64,000 nucleotides of DNA, from assembly GCA_902798425.1 (NCBI GenBank), contig CADBWR010000005.1, positions 76,579 to 140,578 of the forward strand, given 5' to 3'. The position numbers and the translations under genes are program-made. Under the pieces are notes generated by a model, which saw nothing but the letters and a program-made list of their open reading frames with translations, was not told the origin of the DNA and searched no databases. Origin of the DNA: an uncultured Bacteroidales bacterium (lineage in GTDB: Bacteria; Bacteroidota; Bacteroidia; Bacteroidales; Bacteroidaceae). Shown in pieces: positions 41,699 to 50,273 of this stretch (the first letter of the stretch is position 1; each line of letters begins with the position of its first letter).

Positions 41699-41935
41699 CT
41701 ACAAATAGAAAGTGAACTTCGAGCCCTTACTACCGACACCTTCATGGTCAGCGGGGAGGGAGAACTGGCAACAGAGGTCGCTGGCCTGTTTATCGTCAAG
41801 TGTGACGGATAGCTCCAGCTCGATGGCCATGCGTCGGTCGTTATATCTGAGGTCCCAGATACATTCTCCCAAAACGGCGTTCACTACCGTTCGGATCTCG
41901 TCCTGCGTGCGCCAGATGGAGTCGTAGTCAGTCAT
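41699..41935 (-). CDS. Hypothetical 78-residue protein
   Basis: Small, mixed charge, no signal peptide or membrane segment. It starts MTDYDSIWRTQDEIRTVVNA. Its ATG overlaps the stop codon of the acetyltransferase gene by four bases, which supports real translation. Family not recognised. Confidence 0.55.
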   Translation of the reverse strand: MTDYDSIWRTQDEIRTVVNAVLGECIWDLRYNDRRMAIELELSVTLDDKQASDLCCQFSLPADHEGVGSKGSKFTFYL

Positions 41936-42486
41936 ACTTTTTTGATTACCTTGCAGGGATTACCAACCGCAACAGTATTCGATGGGATATCCTTTACCAC
42001 CACCGAGCCTGCGCCAATGCTCACATTATCCCCGATTGTAACTCCTGGGAGAATGGTGACGCTGCCGCCAATCCACACATTATTTCCTATGGTGACAGGC
42101 TTTGCCCATTCTTGCCGGCTGTTGCGCTCAATCGGGTCAGTACTATGGCAAGCAGTATAGATACTGACATTTGGACCGATGAAGCAGTCGTCGCCAATGG
42201 TGACGCGTGCTTCGTCAAGAACTGTAAAATTGAAATTGGCAAAGAAGCGTTTTCCGATGCTTATCTGCTTACCATAGTCGCAACGGAACGGCTGGTTGAT
42301 AAGATAATTATCATCAGCCACGTGGCCGAACAACTCTTTGATGATTTCCTTCATCCTCTTGGTCTCAGATGGCCGGAGCGAGTTATACTCAAAGATCTTT
42401 TCCCTTGTTGCGGTTAATTCTTCCAACACCTCTTGGTCAACCGCAGAATAAATCTCACCTGCAAGCATCTTTTCTTTCTCTGTCAT
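41932..42486 (-). CDS. Maltose/galactoside-type sugar O-acetyltransferase
   Basis: 184 residues. A left-handed beta helix of hexapeptide repeats runs from about residue 70 to 180 (ITIGDDCFIGPNVSIYTACH, VTIGNNVWIGGSVTI, VTIGDNVSIGAGSVV). The catalytic histidine is in YTACHST, and the N-terminal EKMLAGEIYSAVD stretch is typical of Maa/LacA enzymes. It transfers acetyl from acetyl-CoA to sugar hydroxyls, probably for detoxification or envelope sugars. Flanked by small genes on the same strand. Confidence 0.93.
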   Translation of the reverse strand: MTEKEKMLAGEIYSAVDQEVLEELTATREKIFEYNSLRPSETKRMKEIIKELFGHVADDNYLINQPFRCDYGKQISIGKRFFANFNFTVLDEARVTIGDDCFIGPNVSIYTACHSTDPIERNSRQEWAKPVTIGNNVWIGGSVTILPGVTIGDNVSIGAGSVVVKDIPSNTVAVGNPCKVIKKV

Positions 42487-42488
42487 AT

Positions 42489-42830
42489 CTATCGTATTAT
42501 TTTTGCTTTCTGAAGATTGTCGAAGTCGTCCCAGAAGTCTTCTTGTTCCTCGTCGGTGAAACCGTCGTTCTCTAGTTCTTTCAAGATGGCATCCAGCAAC
42601 TGCGTTTTGGAAATGTTCAGGTTTGGGTCAACATCGATGGGATATGTGAGTATGTCACCCAACGAGCCCACGTGACAATTGGTAATGGCAATCTCGCCAC
42701 TATCAGAGAGAGCCACCCGAATACGGTGATTCATCCCATATTCGGGCTTGGTCTGGCTGAGCTGCATAAATAGCGGGGATTCGCTATATTGCTCAGAGTT
42801 GGCGGATTGTATTAAATCTTTTAGCGTCAT
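42489..42830 (-). CDS. Hypothetical 113-residue acidic protein
   Basis: Soluble and acidic. The C-terminal helix is strongly charged (LENDGFTDEEQEDFWDDFDNL). It begins MTLKDLIQSANSEQYSESPL and contains two short beta-like strands (HRIRVALSDSGEIAITN). No recognised domain. It lies 2 bases before the acetyltransferase start and is probably first gene of that operon, divergent from the zinc-ribbon gene. Confidence 0.6.
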   Translation of the reverse strand: MTLKDLIQSANSEQYSESPLFMQLSQTKPEYGMNHRIRVALSDSGEIAITNCHVGSLGDILTYPIDVDPNLNISKTQLLDAILKELENDGFTDEEQEDFWDDFDNLQKAKIIR

Positions 42831-42915
42831 TTTCTTGTAATTTCGCTACAAAAGTACAAAAAATCGGGCAGAATTATGTATTTTTGCCCCAACAAAACCG
42901 ATTTTAAGTAAATAA

Positions 42916-43209
42916 ATGGCTTGGAAACTCAAATATCGCTGCAGCCAGTGTGGCTATGAAGCTGAGGTGTACGAAGGCCGTGGGCTCTTCCGCCAGGAGA
43001 TACGTGCCGTGTCGTGTCCCGATTGCAAGAGCATCCAGAACATCGTGGTGGGTGGCATTATAGCCGACGTGGCGCCCTCGTATAGAAGCGAGGTGGGACG
43101 ACTGTGCTTGCAATGCGGCAGCGATAACATCCGACTATGGGACGGGCACACCTGTCCCAAATGCCAGGGTAAGATGGAGGTGACTGGCGATAAAGAGTTT
43201 TGGACCTGA
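42916..43209 (+). CDS. Zinc-ribbon protein with four CxxC pairs
   Basis: 97 residues. CxxC pairs at C9/C12, C34/C37, C64/C67 and C80/C83 predict two zinc ribbons. The first surrounds an aromatic-charged hairpin (YEAEVYEGRGLF). No catalytic motif. Such proteins are often nucleic-acid or protein adaptors. A -7 box TATTTTTG lies near 42880. Downstream begins the duplicated segment, copy 2. Confidence 0.75.
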   Translation: MAWKLKYRCSQCGYEAEVYEGRGLFRQEIRAVSCPDCKSIQNIVVGGIIADVAPSYRSEVGRLCLQCGSDNIRLWDGHTCPKCQGKMEVTGDKEFWT

Positions 43210-43246
43210 GACAAGAATGCTCATCAAGAGAGCCTGATGGTCTTTC

Positions 43247-43357
43247 CCTAAATTCTCTGATAGGCCAACCTTTCGTCACCCGTCAGCAGGTAGATAATAC
43301 CGCAATAGGATTTAGAATTACTCTTCACGATATTCCAGTATGTCGCCAGGCTGGCAG
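43247..43357 (-). repeat. ~115-bp direct duplication, copy 2
   Basis: It covers the 3' end of the XRE gene and its downstream region. It is probably the source of copy 1 at 41386-41500, since only here is it joined to a complete gene. Confidence 0.8.
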
Positions 43358-43527
43358 CCCAGTTCGCGGCAGATAGCCTCGAGTGTAGAGAAGCGTACGG
43401 CCTTGGCTTTGCCAGTCTTTAGTATTGAGAGATTTGCAAGGGTCAGACCCACTCGCTCGGCCAACTCGCTAAGCGACATCTTGCGCTTGGCCATCTCTAC
43501 ATCCAGGTTTACTACAATCTGTCCCAT
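43318..43527 (-). CDS. XRE-family (YozG-like) transcriptional regulator
   Basis: 69 residues, nearly all one helix-turn-helix of the Cro/CI type (KMSLSELAERVGLTLANLSI then AICRELGCQPGDILEYREE). Minimal regulators of this type are usually paired with a DUF2975 membrane protein, as here (9 bases after it). Candidate operators TTTATCGTTTTT lie at 44023-44034 and as a perfect palindrome at 44096-44121. Confidence 0.9.
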   Translation of the reverse strand: MGQIVVNLDVEMAKRKMSLSELAERVGLTLANLSILKTGKAKAVRFSTLEAICRELGCQPGDILEYREE

Positions 43528-43536
43528 AGGCTATTG

Positions 43537-44019
43537 TTAAATGGTAAGTTCCTGCTCTTGCTTAAGCTTCAAGGTGTCCTTGATGAACTTGGGCATAAAG
43601 AAGAAAGAGAGGATAATAAAGAATGCGGGGACTCCGAAAATATCTCTTGCCAGCGAGGGTAGCTTATACTTATGGTCACCGATGTGATAATAAACGTATT
43701 CGAACACCTCTCCTGCTGCTATAAAATGTGCCAGTATAGCTACGGCCGAGATGTAAAACAGCCAAAGACTCCACTTGGAGTACTGCTTACTGCTGTAAGT
43801 ACGATAATACATGATACCATACAAAATGAAAAAGATAGTCTGACTATTATGCACGAACAGACGGCTAAGGTGACAACAATAGTCGTAGCTGGTGGCAGCA
43901 TTACTCATACCATTAATCTCACGCACATATATCCATGCAATGTAAGCCAAGACAGCACCCAAGACAATGGTTCCAGCCAAATTCTTTTTTACCCATTTGA
44001 AAATACTTGTTTTACTCAT
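43537..44019 (-). CDS. DUF2975-type membrane protein
   Basis: 160 residues with four membrane helices (about 14-32, 55-72, 83-103, 128-148). The context, next to a YozG-like regulator and in the same operon, is the usual one for DUF2975. The family has no established function; a sensor or modulator of the small regulator is possible. Its leader carries an operator half-site. Confidence 0.8.
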   Translation of the reverse strand: MSKTSIFKWVKKNLAGTIVLGAVLAYIAWIYVREINGMSNAATSYDYCCHLSRLFVHNSQTIFFILYGIMYYRTYSSKQYSKWSLWLFYISAVAILAHFIAAGEVFEYVYYHIGDHKYKLPSLARDIFGVPAFFIILSFFFMPKFIKDTLKLKQEQELTI

Positions 44020-44022
44020 AAC

Positions 44023-44121
44023 TTTATCGTTTTTGTTGACTAATTTATCGATATTCGATATGCAAAAGTATATATATTCCTAATACCAACCAAATAAAAA
44101 CGATAAAAGTTTATCGTTTTT
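44023..44121. promoter_or_regulatory. Operator cluster of the XRE/DUF2975 operon
   Basis: TTTATCGTTTTT at 44023-44034; a perfect 12-bp inverted repeat of the same sequence at 44096-44121 (2-base loop); TACTTTTG as -7 box between them on the minus strand (about 44062-44069) beside ATCGATATTCGATAT. The half-site also resembles the AAAAACGAT part of the box at 44161-44169. Confidence 0.6.
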
Positions 44122-44147
44122 CGATATATTTAACATTTAAGTACTAT

Positions 44148-44198
44148 CTTAAAAAGACATAAAAACGATGGTGGTTTGCTCGTTAATTCTTACCTTTG
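44148..44198 (+). promoter_or_regulatory. Promoter of the 177-residue gene with shared 26-bp box
   Basis: CTTAAAAAGAcATAAAAACG plus ATGGTG (44148-44173), 17-base gap, TACCTTTG at 44191-44198. Box and spacing equal those at 36322-36372; only one base differs in 26. Confidence 0.65.
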
Positions 44199-44224
44199 CA
44201 CAAGTAATATAGCAAAGGAAGAGT

Positions 44225-44758
44225 ATGACAGAGCAATTTGAAAACCAGTTGCATCAGGACCTGCACCAGTTCCTTCTTTTCATGAAGGAAGTGGACGAGC
44301 GTATGCCTGAGTGTCCCGATGTCGAGGATAAATGGGAAGCCATTGCCAAGGCCTATATACCCGATGGCATCAGGGAGTTTCAGGACTTCCCGTCGGCATC
44401 CCTTGGTTGGATGATGTACATTGGTATGGCCGTTGCCAAGATGTGGGACACGGATTGGGATATTTATTCCAAGGTGGCTGACCTTTATGTATATATGCGC
44501 GACAAGCGCGGTTACGACTCTATGGATGAATACATCCGTGAGGAGGTGCTTCTGCTCCAGGGTGCAGACTATGCCATGCTGGAGAAGTTGACAGGCGAAT
44601 GTGCCTCCCGCGTCTATAATGCGTTGATGCACCAGCATCTGGAGCCTGGCACAAAGGAGGCTTTCAACAGCTATGTAGCCTGCCTGCACCAGCTATATCT
44701 GTTCGGTGCCGCCATACAGCTGAAGCGAATGGGTTATCGCATGACACAAATGAATTGA
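44225..44758 (+). CDS. Conserved hypothetical protein
   Basis: 177 residues, soluble, helical, rich in aromatic residues (LGWMMYIGMAVAKMWDTDWDIY). No signal peptide. I do not recognise the family by name; it resembles small cytosolic Bacteroidetes proteins without known role. The promoter carries the box shared with the GlsB-type gene, so it may belong to the same stress response. The GNAT gene follows after 47 bases. Confidence 0.65.
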   Translation: MTEQFENQLHQDLHQFLLFMKEVDERMPECPDVEDKWEAIAKAYIPDGIREFQDFPSASLGWMMYIGMAVAKMWDTDWDIYSKVADLYVYMRDKRGYDSMDEYIREEVLLLQGADYAMLEKLTGECASRVYNALMHQHLEPGTKEAFNSYVACLHQLYLFGAAIQLKRMGYRMTQMN

Positions 44759-44805
44759 CAAAAGATAAACAGACTATAACTGCCCAACAAAGAATTTGTG
44801 ATATC

Positions 44806-45267
44806 ATGGTAAGGAAAGCAGAAAAAAGAGACCTTCAGACTATCGTAGCGCTGTTGCATCAAGTTGACATGGTGCATCATGTGATACGCCCCGATTTATT
44901 CAAACCCTACACCACCAAGTATAATGAGCAGGAGCTTGAAGTTCTGCTCGACGACGACAGCAAGCCCATCTTTGTCTATGACGACGGGAAGGTGTTGGGC
45001 CATGCTTTCTGTCAGGTTACTGAGGTAAAGGACGATAAGTTGCTCCACGACATCAAGACCCTGTATATTGATGACATCTGCGTGGATGAAGAAGCACGGG
45101 GAAAACACGTCGGTAAGGCGTTGTACGAATACGTCCGCGACTATGCGAAGTCCATAGGCTGTAACAACATAACCCTGAACGTGTGGGAAGGTAACGAACC
45201 TGCCCTGCATTTCTATCGCAACATGGGAATGCAAGTGCAGAAAACAACTATGGAGGTCATATTATAG
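44806..45267 (+). CDS. GNAT family N-acetyltransferase
   Basis: 153 residues from ATG at 44806; an in-frame TTG at 44755 is possible but overlaps the previous gene. The acetyl-CoA site is DDICVDEEARGKHVGKALYEYV (R/Q-x-x-G-x-G/A type), followed by NITLNVWEGNEPALHFYRNMGM, the typical C-terminal strand-helix of GNATs. Substrate unknown. Confidence 0.9.
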   Translation: MVRKAEKRDLQTIVALLHQVDMVHHVIRPDLFKPYTTKYNEQELEVLLDDDSKPIFVYDDGKVLGHAFCQVTEVKDDKLLHDIKTLYIDDICVDEEARGKHVGKALYEYVRDYAKSIGCNNITLNVWEGNEPALHFYRNMGMQVQKTTMEVIL

Positions 45268-45310
45268 AAGGTCACCAAAAGAGTCACATCCCTGACATTC
45301 TTATAGTAAC

Positions 45311-46399
45311 CTAAGCTTCTGGCCACGGCTCGAACTCCAATTCAAGTTCTACCCAACGGGGATCATCGTGAACGGTAGAAACTTTTTGGTTAGCCACTCC
45401 CAACCCCAGCAGACGGATGGGATGCGAATGATATTCTACGTCGGCCATCAGTTGTTTGGCCAGCGGCAGAATCTCGTCTTTCGTTCGGAGTATATGGTCG
45501 ACCGTTATGCTGCGCGTGATTTGCTGGAAATCTAAGAATTTTACCTTCAGCGTCAATGTACGTCCTTCAAAGTCCGTCTTCTCAATGCGGCGTACCAGTT
45601 CCAGAACAGTGTTATACAGATGAATGGTGACAGCAGCGTTGTCGTAGATGTCCTTTTCAAAGGTCTGTTCACAACTGACAGATTTGCGCTCCCATTCAGA
45701 AATGACGGGACGCTCGTCAATGCCGTTGGCAAAGTCGTGGAACACGCTGCCCATCTTACCAAATTCCTGCGTCAAGCGAGTCAATGACACCTTTCTCAAG
45801 TCAGCTCCAGTAAAGATTCCCATGCGGTGCATCTTCTCTGCCGTCTTGTTGCCAATACCCCAAATCTTTTCCACCTTCAGCTGAGCGATGAAGTCCAATG
45901 CCCGGTCGGGATGGATAACAGTCAATCCATCCGGTTTACGCCAGTCGGATGCTATCTTTGCCAGAAACTTGCAGTAACTTACTCCCGCAGAAGCCGTCAG
46001 TCCAGTGGTCTCCAATATGCGCTGCTTGATTTCCCGTGCAATCTCAACACCCAGTTTCATACTTTTCTTATTCTCCGTCACGTCCAGGAACGCCTCGTCA
46101 AGAGAGATAGGCTCTATCAAGTCCGTATAGTCGTGAAAGATTTCGTGCAACTGCGCAGACACCTCCTTATACCGCTGGAAATGCGGCTCTACGATGATAA
46201 GCTGCGGACAGAGACGTTTGGCCACCTGTATGGACTGTGCAGAATGAACACCAAAACGACGTGCCTCATAGCTTGCCGTAGACACCACGCCACGCTCTGC
46301 GTCGTGTCCTACAGCTATCGGTTTACCTTTCAGTTCTGGATTGTCACGCTGTTCTACAGCTGCAAAGAACTGGTCCATGTCCACATGAATAATCTTCAT
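45311..46399 (-). CDS. dinB: DNA polymerase IV
   Basis: 362 residues, Y-family translesion polymerase. Catalytic carboxylates are in IIHVDMDQFFAAVE (D7, D9 region) and SLDEAFLDVT near residue 105; helix-hairpin-helix KIWGIGNKTAEKM near 180; C-terminal little-finger domain. Length matches DinB. A C-terminal clamp-binding peptide is not obvious. Single gene, 22 bases after the esterase gene region on the same strand in reverse order. Confidence 0.95.
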   Translation of the reverse strand: MKIIHVDMDQFFAAVEQRDNPELKGKPIAVGHDAERGVVSTASYEARRFGVHSAQSIQVAKRLCPQLIIVEPHFQRYKEVSAQLHEIFHDYTDLIEPISLDEAFLDVTENKKSMKLGVEIAREIKQRILETTGLTASAGVSYCKFLAKIASDWRKPDGLTVIHPDRALDFIAQLKVEKIWGIGNKTAEKMHRMGIFTGADLRKVSLTRLTQEFGKMGSVFHDFANGIDERPVISEWERKSVSCEQTFEKDIYDNAAVTIHLYNTVLELVRRIEKTDFEGRTLTLKVKFLDFQQITRSITVDHILRTKDEILPLAKQLMADVEYHSHPIRLLGLGVANQKVSTVHDDPRWVELELEFEPWPEA

Positions 46400-46421
46400 T
46401 GCAGCAAAGGTGCAAAATAGA

Positions 46422-47228
46422 TTATTTACTTTCTGTTAAGCGCTTGATGTGCTGTTTCAGGATGTAATATGCGGGTTGAGCCATTGCGCCATGGTCGTAG
46501 CCCTGCATTTCGTAAAGCGTTACATCTTTGTGGCCCACCAGTTTCAGCATACGCCAGAAGTAAGCCTGTTCTTCGTAGCGGCCGTAGAGTTCCATTTCCC
46601 TATCTCCAGAAATTATTACGATAGGGGGAGCATCAGGACGAACATAAGTCAGCGGAGCATACTTGTCAATGGTGGGTTGCAGGGGTGCTATGCCTTGCTC
46701 TCTGCGCACATTGTAGTGCGTGATACACTGTCCGCTAAAGGGTACGAGTGCTGCCAGCGAATCGGCATCGACACCATATTTGGAAAGCCAATGCTTGTCG
46801 AGTCCTATCATATCGAGCAAATAGCCGCCAGCAGAGTGGCCTGCAAGAAATATCTTGCGATGGCTGCCGCCGTATTTCTCAATGTTCTTATAGGTCCATG
46901 CCACAGCTGCTGCCACATCGTCAAGAATGTCGTCGATATGCGCCTTGGGCAACAGACGGTAGTTGGCTGCCACAACAACTAATCCACTATTCCTCAGCTG
47001 TGGGTCAATGTGCTTGCTGCCGCCCTCTATACCGCCGCCATGAAACCATACCACTACTGGGGCGTTTTGTTTGTCGGTAGGATAATAGACGTCCAGTTTA
47101 CAGCGCTCCTTGGCATAGGCATCCGTCGACTGTTTGTAGGAGATGTCGTTGATTTGCTGATATTGCGCATGGGCAACACCTGTGCAGAGCACAAATAGTG
47201 AAACGAAAAAAGAAGTTTTTACATTCAT
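46422..47228 (-). CDS. Secreted alpha/beta hydrolase (HSL-type esterase)
   Basis: 268 residues with signal peptide MNVKTSFFVSLFVLCTGVAHAQ. The oxyanion motif VVVWFHGGGIEGG is near residue 58, the nucleophile elbow FLAGHSAGGYL near 125, and the last His is in GYDHGAM. This is the hormone-sensitive-lipase-like or carboxylesterase group, often acting on esterified carbohydrates. Substrate unknown. It precedes the tRNA-Arg terminator. Confidence 0.9.
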   Translation of the reverse strand: MNVKTSFFVSLFVLCTGVAHAQYQQINDISYKQSTDAYAKERCKLDVYYPTDKQNAPVVVWFHGGGIEGGSKHIDPQLRNSGLVVVAANYRLLPKAHIDDILDDVAAAVAWTYKNIEKYGGSHRKIFLAGHSAGGYLLDMIGLDKHWLSKYGVDADSLAALVPFSGQCITHYNVRREQGIAPLQPTIDKYAPLTYVRPDAPPIVIISGDREMELYGRYEEQAYFWRMLKLVGHKDVTLYEMQGYDHGAMAQPAYYILKQHIKRLTESK

Positions 47229-47272
47229 AAGTCTTGTAAGTTAGTATTGATATGTTATAAACTGTTATTATG

Positions 47273-47315
47273 CAAAAAAGAACGCAAGTTCTTGTATTTT
47301 CAAGTGCTTGCGTTC
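47273..47315 (-). terminator. Terminator after tRNA-Arg
   Basis: On the minus strand GAACGCAAG and CTTGCGTTC close a long interrupted stem, followed by TTTTTT. Confidence 0.8.
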
Positions 47316-47324
47316 CTTTCCTTG

Positions 47325-47398
47325 TGATTCCGGCGGGATTCAAACCCACAACCTTCTGATCCGTAGTCAGATGCTCTATTCAGTTGAGCTACGGAACC
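47325..47398 (-). tRNA. tRNA-Arg (anticodon ACG)
   Basis: 74 bases; acceptor GGTTCCG/CGGAATC (with one G-T-type pair), anticodon stem TCTGA/TCAGA, loop CTACGGA. Confidence 0.92.
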
Positions 47399-47462
47399 TC
47401 CTTGGCTCCTCTTTACTCGACTTGCAGTGTTACTGCAGCGGTCGATTTCTGATTTGCGGGTG

Positions 47463-47494
47463 CAAAGGTACGGACTTTTTATGTAACTACCAAA
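47463..47494 (-). promoter_or_regulatory. tRNA-Arg promoter
   Basis: Minus strand: TTTG at 47494-47491, 20-base spacer, TACCTTTG at 47470-47463. Confidence 0.8.
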
Positions 47495-47574
47495 CTTTTT
47501 CGCACTTTTTTTTGAAAAACTTTCTTTTTTGTGCTTTTGTGCGATTTTGTTGGGTGTTTTAAAGAATTATTTCG

Positions 47575-47582
47575 TACCTTTG
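47575..47582 (+). promoter_or_regulatory. -7 box of the susC/susD operon
   Basis: TACCTTTG, 21 bases before the ATG at 47604. A TTTG lies 25 bases upstream, longer than usual. Confidence 0.5.
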
Positions 47583-47603
47583 TGAATACAAAATCTGAGA
47601 TTT

Positions 47604-50264
47604 ATGCGAACACTACTAACCATTCTTGTGTCGTGTGCCCTACTCCACTCTGCTGCCCAGGCCCCCAAAGACTCTACATTGATATCTATTGGCTATGGTA
47701 AAAGCTCGCAGATGATGCTAACCGGGGCCATTGACCAGTTGTCAGAGAGTCAGATGAAAAAGGGACTCATTCTGAATACCCTTGATGTGCTGAATGGCCA
47801 GGCAGCCGGTGTACAAGTTCAGACTGGTGCTAACCAAGAAGCAGCCCTGTCGGCCGTGCGCGTCCGTGGTACGACCTCGCTAACGGGTGGCAACGATCCA
47901 TTGGTAATTATCGATGGAGTACATTGCGACATTATAGCCTTGTCAAGTATCTATCCCTTGGATATTGAGAGTTTCACCATTCTGAAAGATGCTTCCGAGA
48001 CAGCGCAGTATGGTAGCCGCGGAGCTGCCGGTGTTATTATGGTACGCACCAAACGCGGCAGTGAGGGAAAGTTCCACATAGCTTATAATGGCAATATCGG
48101 TTTTGAAAGTGTCTACAAGAACCTCAACATGCTTGATGCCGCAGGTTTCCGCCAGGCAGCAGCAAAGATGGGCGTTAGCTATATTGACAAAGGCTATGAC
48201 ACCGATTTCACCAAGGTCCCTATTCGTACGGGCTATGTCCACAATCATCATATCGCTTTTGGCGGCGGTTCGGAAATAGCCAACTACCGTGCATCCATAG
48301 GCATCATGAATCATCAGACCGTTATACGCAACAATAGTACACGCAACTATTTTGCCAAGCTCGACTTGACGCAGTATGCCTTCGACAAGCATCTGAAGGT
48401 CAGTCTGGGTATGATTGGTTCGCTGCTTAAGAACGAGAACATTGCTAAGGGACAGGAACTGGCCTACTCTGCCGCCACCTTCAACCCCACCTTCCCTGAA
48501 GGACGTAATGCGATGGGAACATACGACAATGTTCCTGAAGCATTGTGGATTAAGAATCCGTCGTCTTTGCTTGATATCAAGGACGACGACAACAATGCCC
48601 ACTTCAATTTCCACTTAAAGACAACCATTGACTTGGGCCGCGGACTCACTTTGACCGGTTTTGGCTCTTATTCCTATAATAATATACATGGCGGTCACTA
48701 CTACCCCACCTATGTCGTCGGCAAGGGCGAAGCATACAGGGTGGACAGTAAGAGCGAGGAGTTGATGGGCAACCTGTCGATAGACTGGAAAAAGACTTTC
48801 GGTTCACATTATATTGAACTCCTTGGCCTCGTTGAGTATAAAGAGAACAGAATCAAAGAGTTCCACACGACAGTAACCGGTTTCTCCAGCGATGCTTTCC
48901 AATATAACAATCTGTCGGCTGGCGCCTCACGTCCATGGGACGGAACTGGTTCCAGCTATATCGACGCCCATACAGAGTCTTTCCTGCTGCGTGCCCAGTA
49001 CTCCTATCAGAAGCGATACACCCTGTCGGTCAATATGCGTGCCGACGCTTCTTCCAAGGTTGGTCGCAACAACCGCTGGGGCTATTTCCCCTCCATCAGT
49101 GCTGCATGGGTGGTCAGCGAAGAGTCTTTCCTGAAGCACCAGCAGTGGCTCAACAAGTTAAAAGTGCGCATAGGCTACGGACGCAGTGGTAGCTTGGGCG
49201 GCATCGGATCCTACATGTCTCACGAACTCTATCAGCCCAACGGCATAGGCATCATTGGCGGCGCTGTGGGTACCACCCTGGGTATTATCCGCAATGCCAA
49301 TCCCGACTTGCGTTGGGAGATTAAGCGGACTTTCAATGTCGGTATTGATATGGCCTTCTGGAACAACCGCATTGCACTGACTGCAGATTTTTACACCTCG
49401 CGCACCAGTGACATGCTGTACAATTATGATGTTCCAGTGCCGCCTTTTGCCTACAACAGGCTGTTGGCCAATATGGGCGAGATGCGCAACCACGGTTTTG
49501 AGTTAGGTTTTGGCATTACCGTGTTGAAAACCAGCGACATGGACCTCAGCTTTAATATGAACTGGAGCTTTGAGCGCAACGAACTCGTCACTCTGAACGG
49601 AGACTATAATGGACAATATCTCACTGCCCCTGCTGTTAAGGGCATCAGCAGTATCTACGGTGCTGGCTACCATGGTGGCAGCGATGTCTGTTACCAGATT
49701 GTAGGCCAGCCGTTAGGCGTGTTCTTATTGCCTCACTTCACGGGCTTCTCCACCGCTGCTGACGGCACCCGCCGCTATGAGGTTACCAAAGAGAAGTATA
49801 TCTGTGGCCAGGCCACTCCCAAAGCCACAATGGGTTCCAATATCGCATTCAGCTACAAGAATTGGGACATTAGCATACAGATGAATGGCGCCTTCGGTCA
49901 CAAGATATTCAATGGTACGGCACTGACCTATATGAATATGGGTTCGCTGCCCAGCTACAACGTGATGGCAGGTGCTCCCGACATGAATATCAAGGACTAT
50001 ACCATCAGCGACTACTGGCTGGAGAATGGCGACTACCTGAACATTGACTATATTACCGTTGGTTGGGATGTCCCCATCCATTCCAAGTATATCCAGCATC
50101 TGCGTCTGTCGTGCTCTGTCAACAACGTAGCAACCATCACCAACTATTCAGGGCTGACCCCCATGATCAACTCCAGTGCTGTCAACAACACGCTGGGACT
50201 TGACGACAAGCGTAACTATCCCGTCTACCGTTCTTATTCACTGGGCATCAATATTCAATTTTGA
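47604..50264 (+). CDS. SusC/RagA-family TonB-dependent outer-membrane transporter
   Basis: 886 residues, short for the family because the usual N-terminal carboxypeptidase-like domain is absent. After the signal peptide (ending AAQA) the plug begins almost at once: VLNGQAAGVQVQTGANQEAA, VRVRGTTSLTGGNDPLVIIDGV, ILKDASETAQYGSRGAAGVI. The barrel follows, ending in an aromatic strand (SLGINIQF). It imports large ligands, usually glycans or peptides, with SusD. No glycosidase neighbours, so ligand unknown. susD starts 9 bases later. Confidence 0.95.
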   Translation: MRTLLTILVSCALLHSAAQAPKDSTLISIGYGKSSQMMLTGAIDQLSESQMKKGLILNTLDVLNGQAAGVQVQTGANQEAALSAVRVRGTTSLTGGNDPLVIIDGVHCDIIALSSIYPLDIESFTILKDASETAQYGSRGAAGVIMVRTKRGSEGKFHIAYNGNIGFESVYKNLNMLDAAGFRQAAAKMGVSYIDKGYDTDFTKVPIRTGYVHNHHIAFGGGSEIANYRASIGIMNHQTVIRNNSTRNYFAKLDLTQYAFDKHLKVSLGMIGSLLKNENIAKGQELAYSAATFNPTFPEGRNAMGTYDNVPEALWIKNPSSLLDIKDDDNNAHFNFHLKTTIDLGRGLTLTGFGSYSYNNIHGGHYYPTYVVGKGEAYRVDSKSEELMGNLSIDWKKTFGSHYIELLGLVEYKENRIKEFHTTVTGFSSDAFQYNNLSAGASRPWDGTGSSYIDAHTESFLLRAQYSYQKRYTLSVNMRADASSKVGRNNRWGYFPSISAAWVVSEESFLKHQQWLNKLKVRIGYGRSGSLGGIGSYMSHELYQPNGIGIIGGAVGTTLGIIRNANPDLRWEIKRTFNVGIDMAFWNNRIALTADFYTSRTSDMLYNYDVPVPPFAYNRLLANMGEMRNHGFELGFGITVLKTSDMDLSFNMNWSFERNELVTLNGDYNGQYLTAPAVKGISSIYGAGYHGGSDVCYQIVGQPLGVFLLPHFTGFSTAADGTRRYEVTKEKYICGQATPKATMGSNIAFSYKNWDISIQMNGAFGHKIFNGTALTYMNMGSLPSYNVMAGAPDMNIKDYTISDYWLENGDYLNIDYITVGWDVPIHSKYIQHLRLSCSVNNVATITNYSGLTPMINSSAVNNTLGLDDKRNYPVYRSYSLGINIQF

Positions 50265-50273
50265 CACACGACT

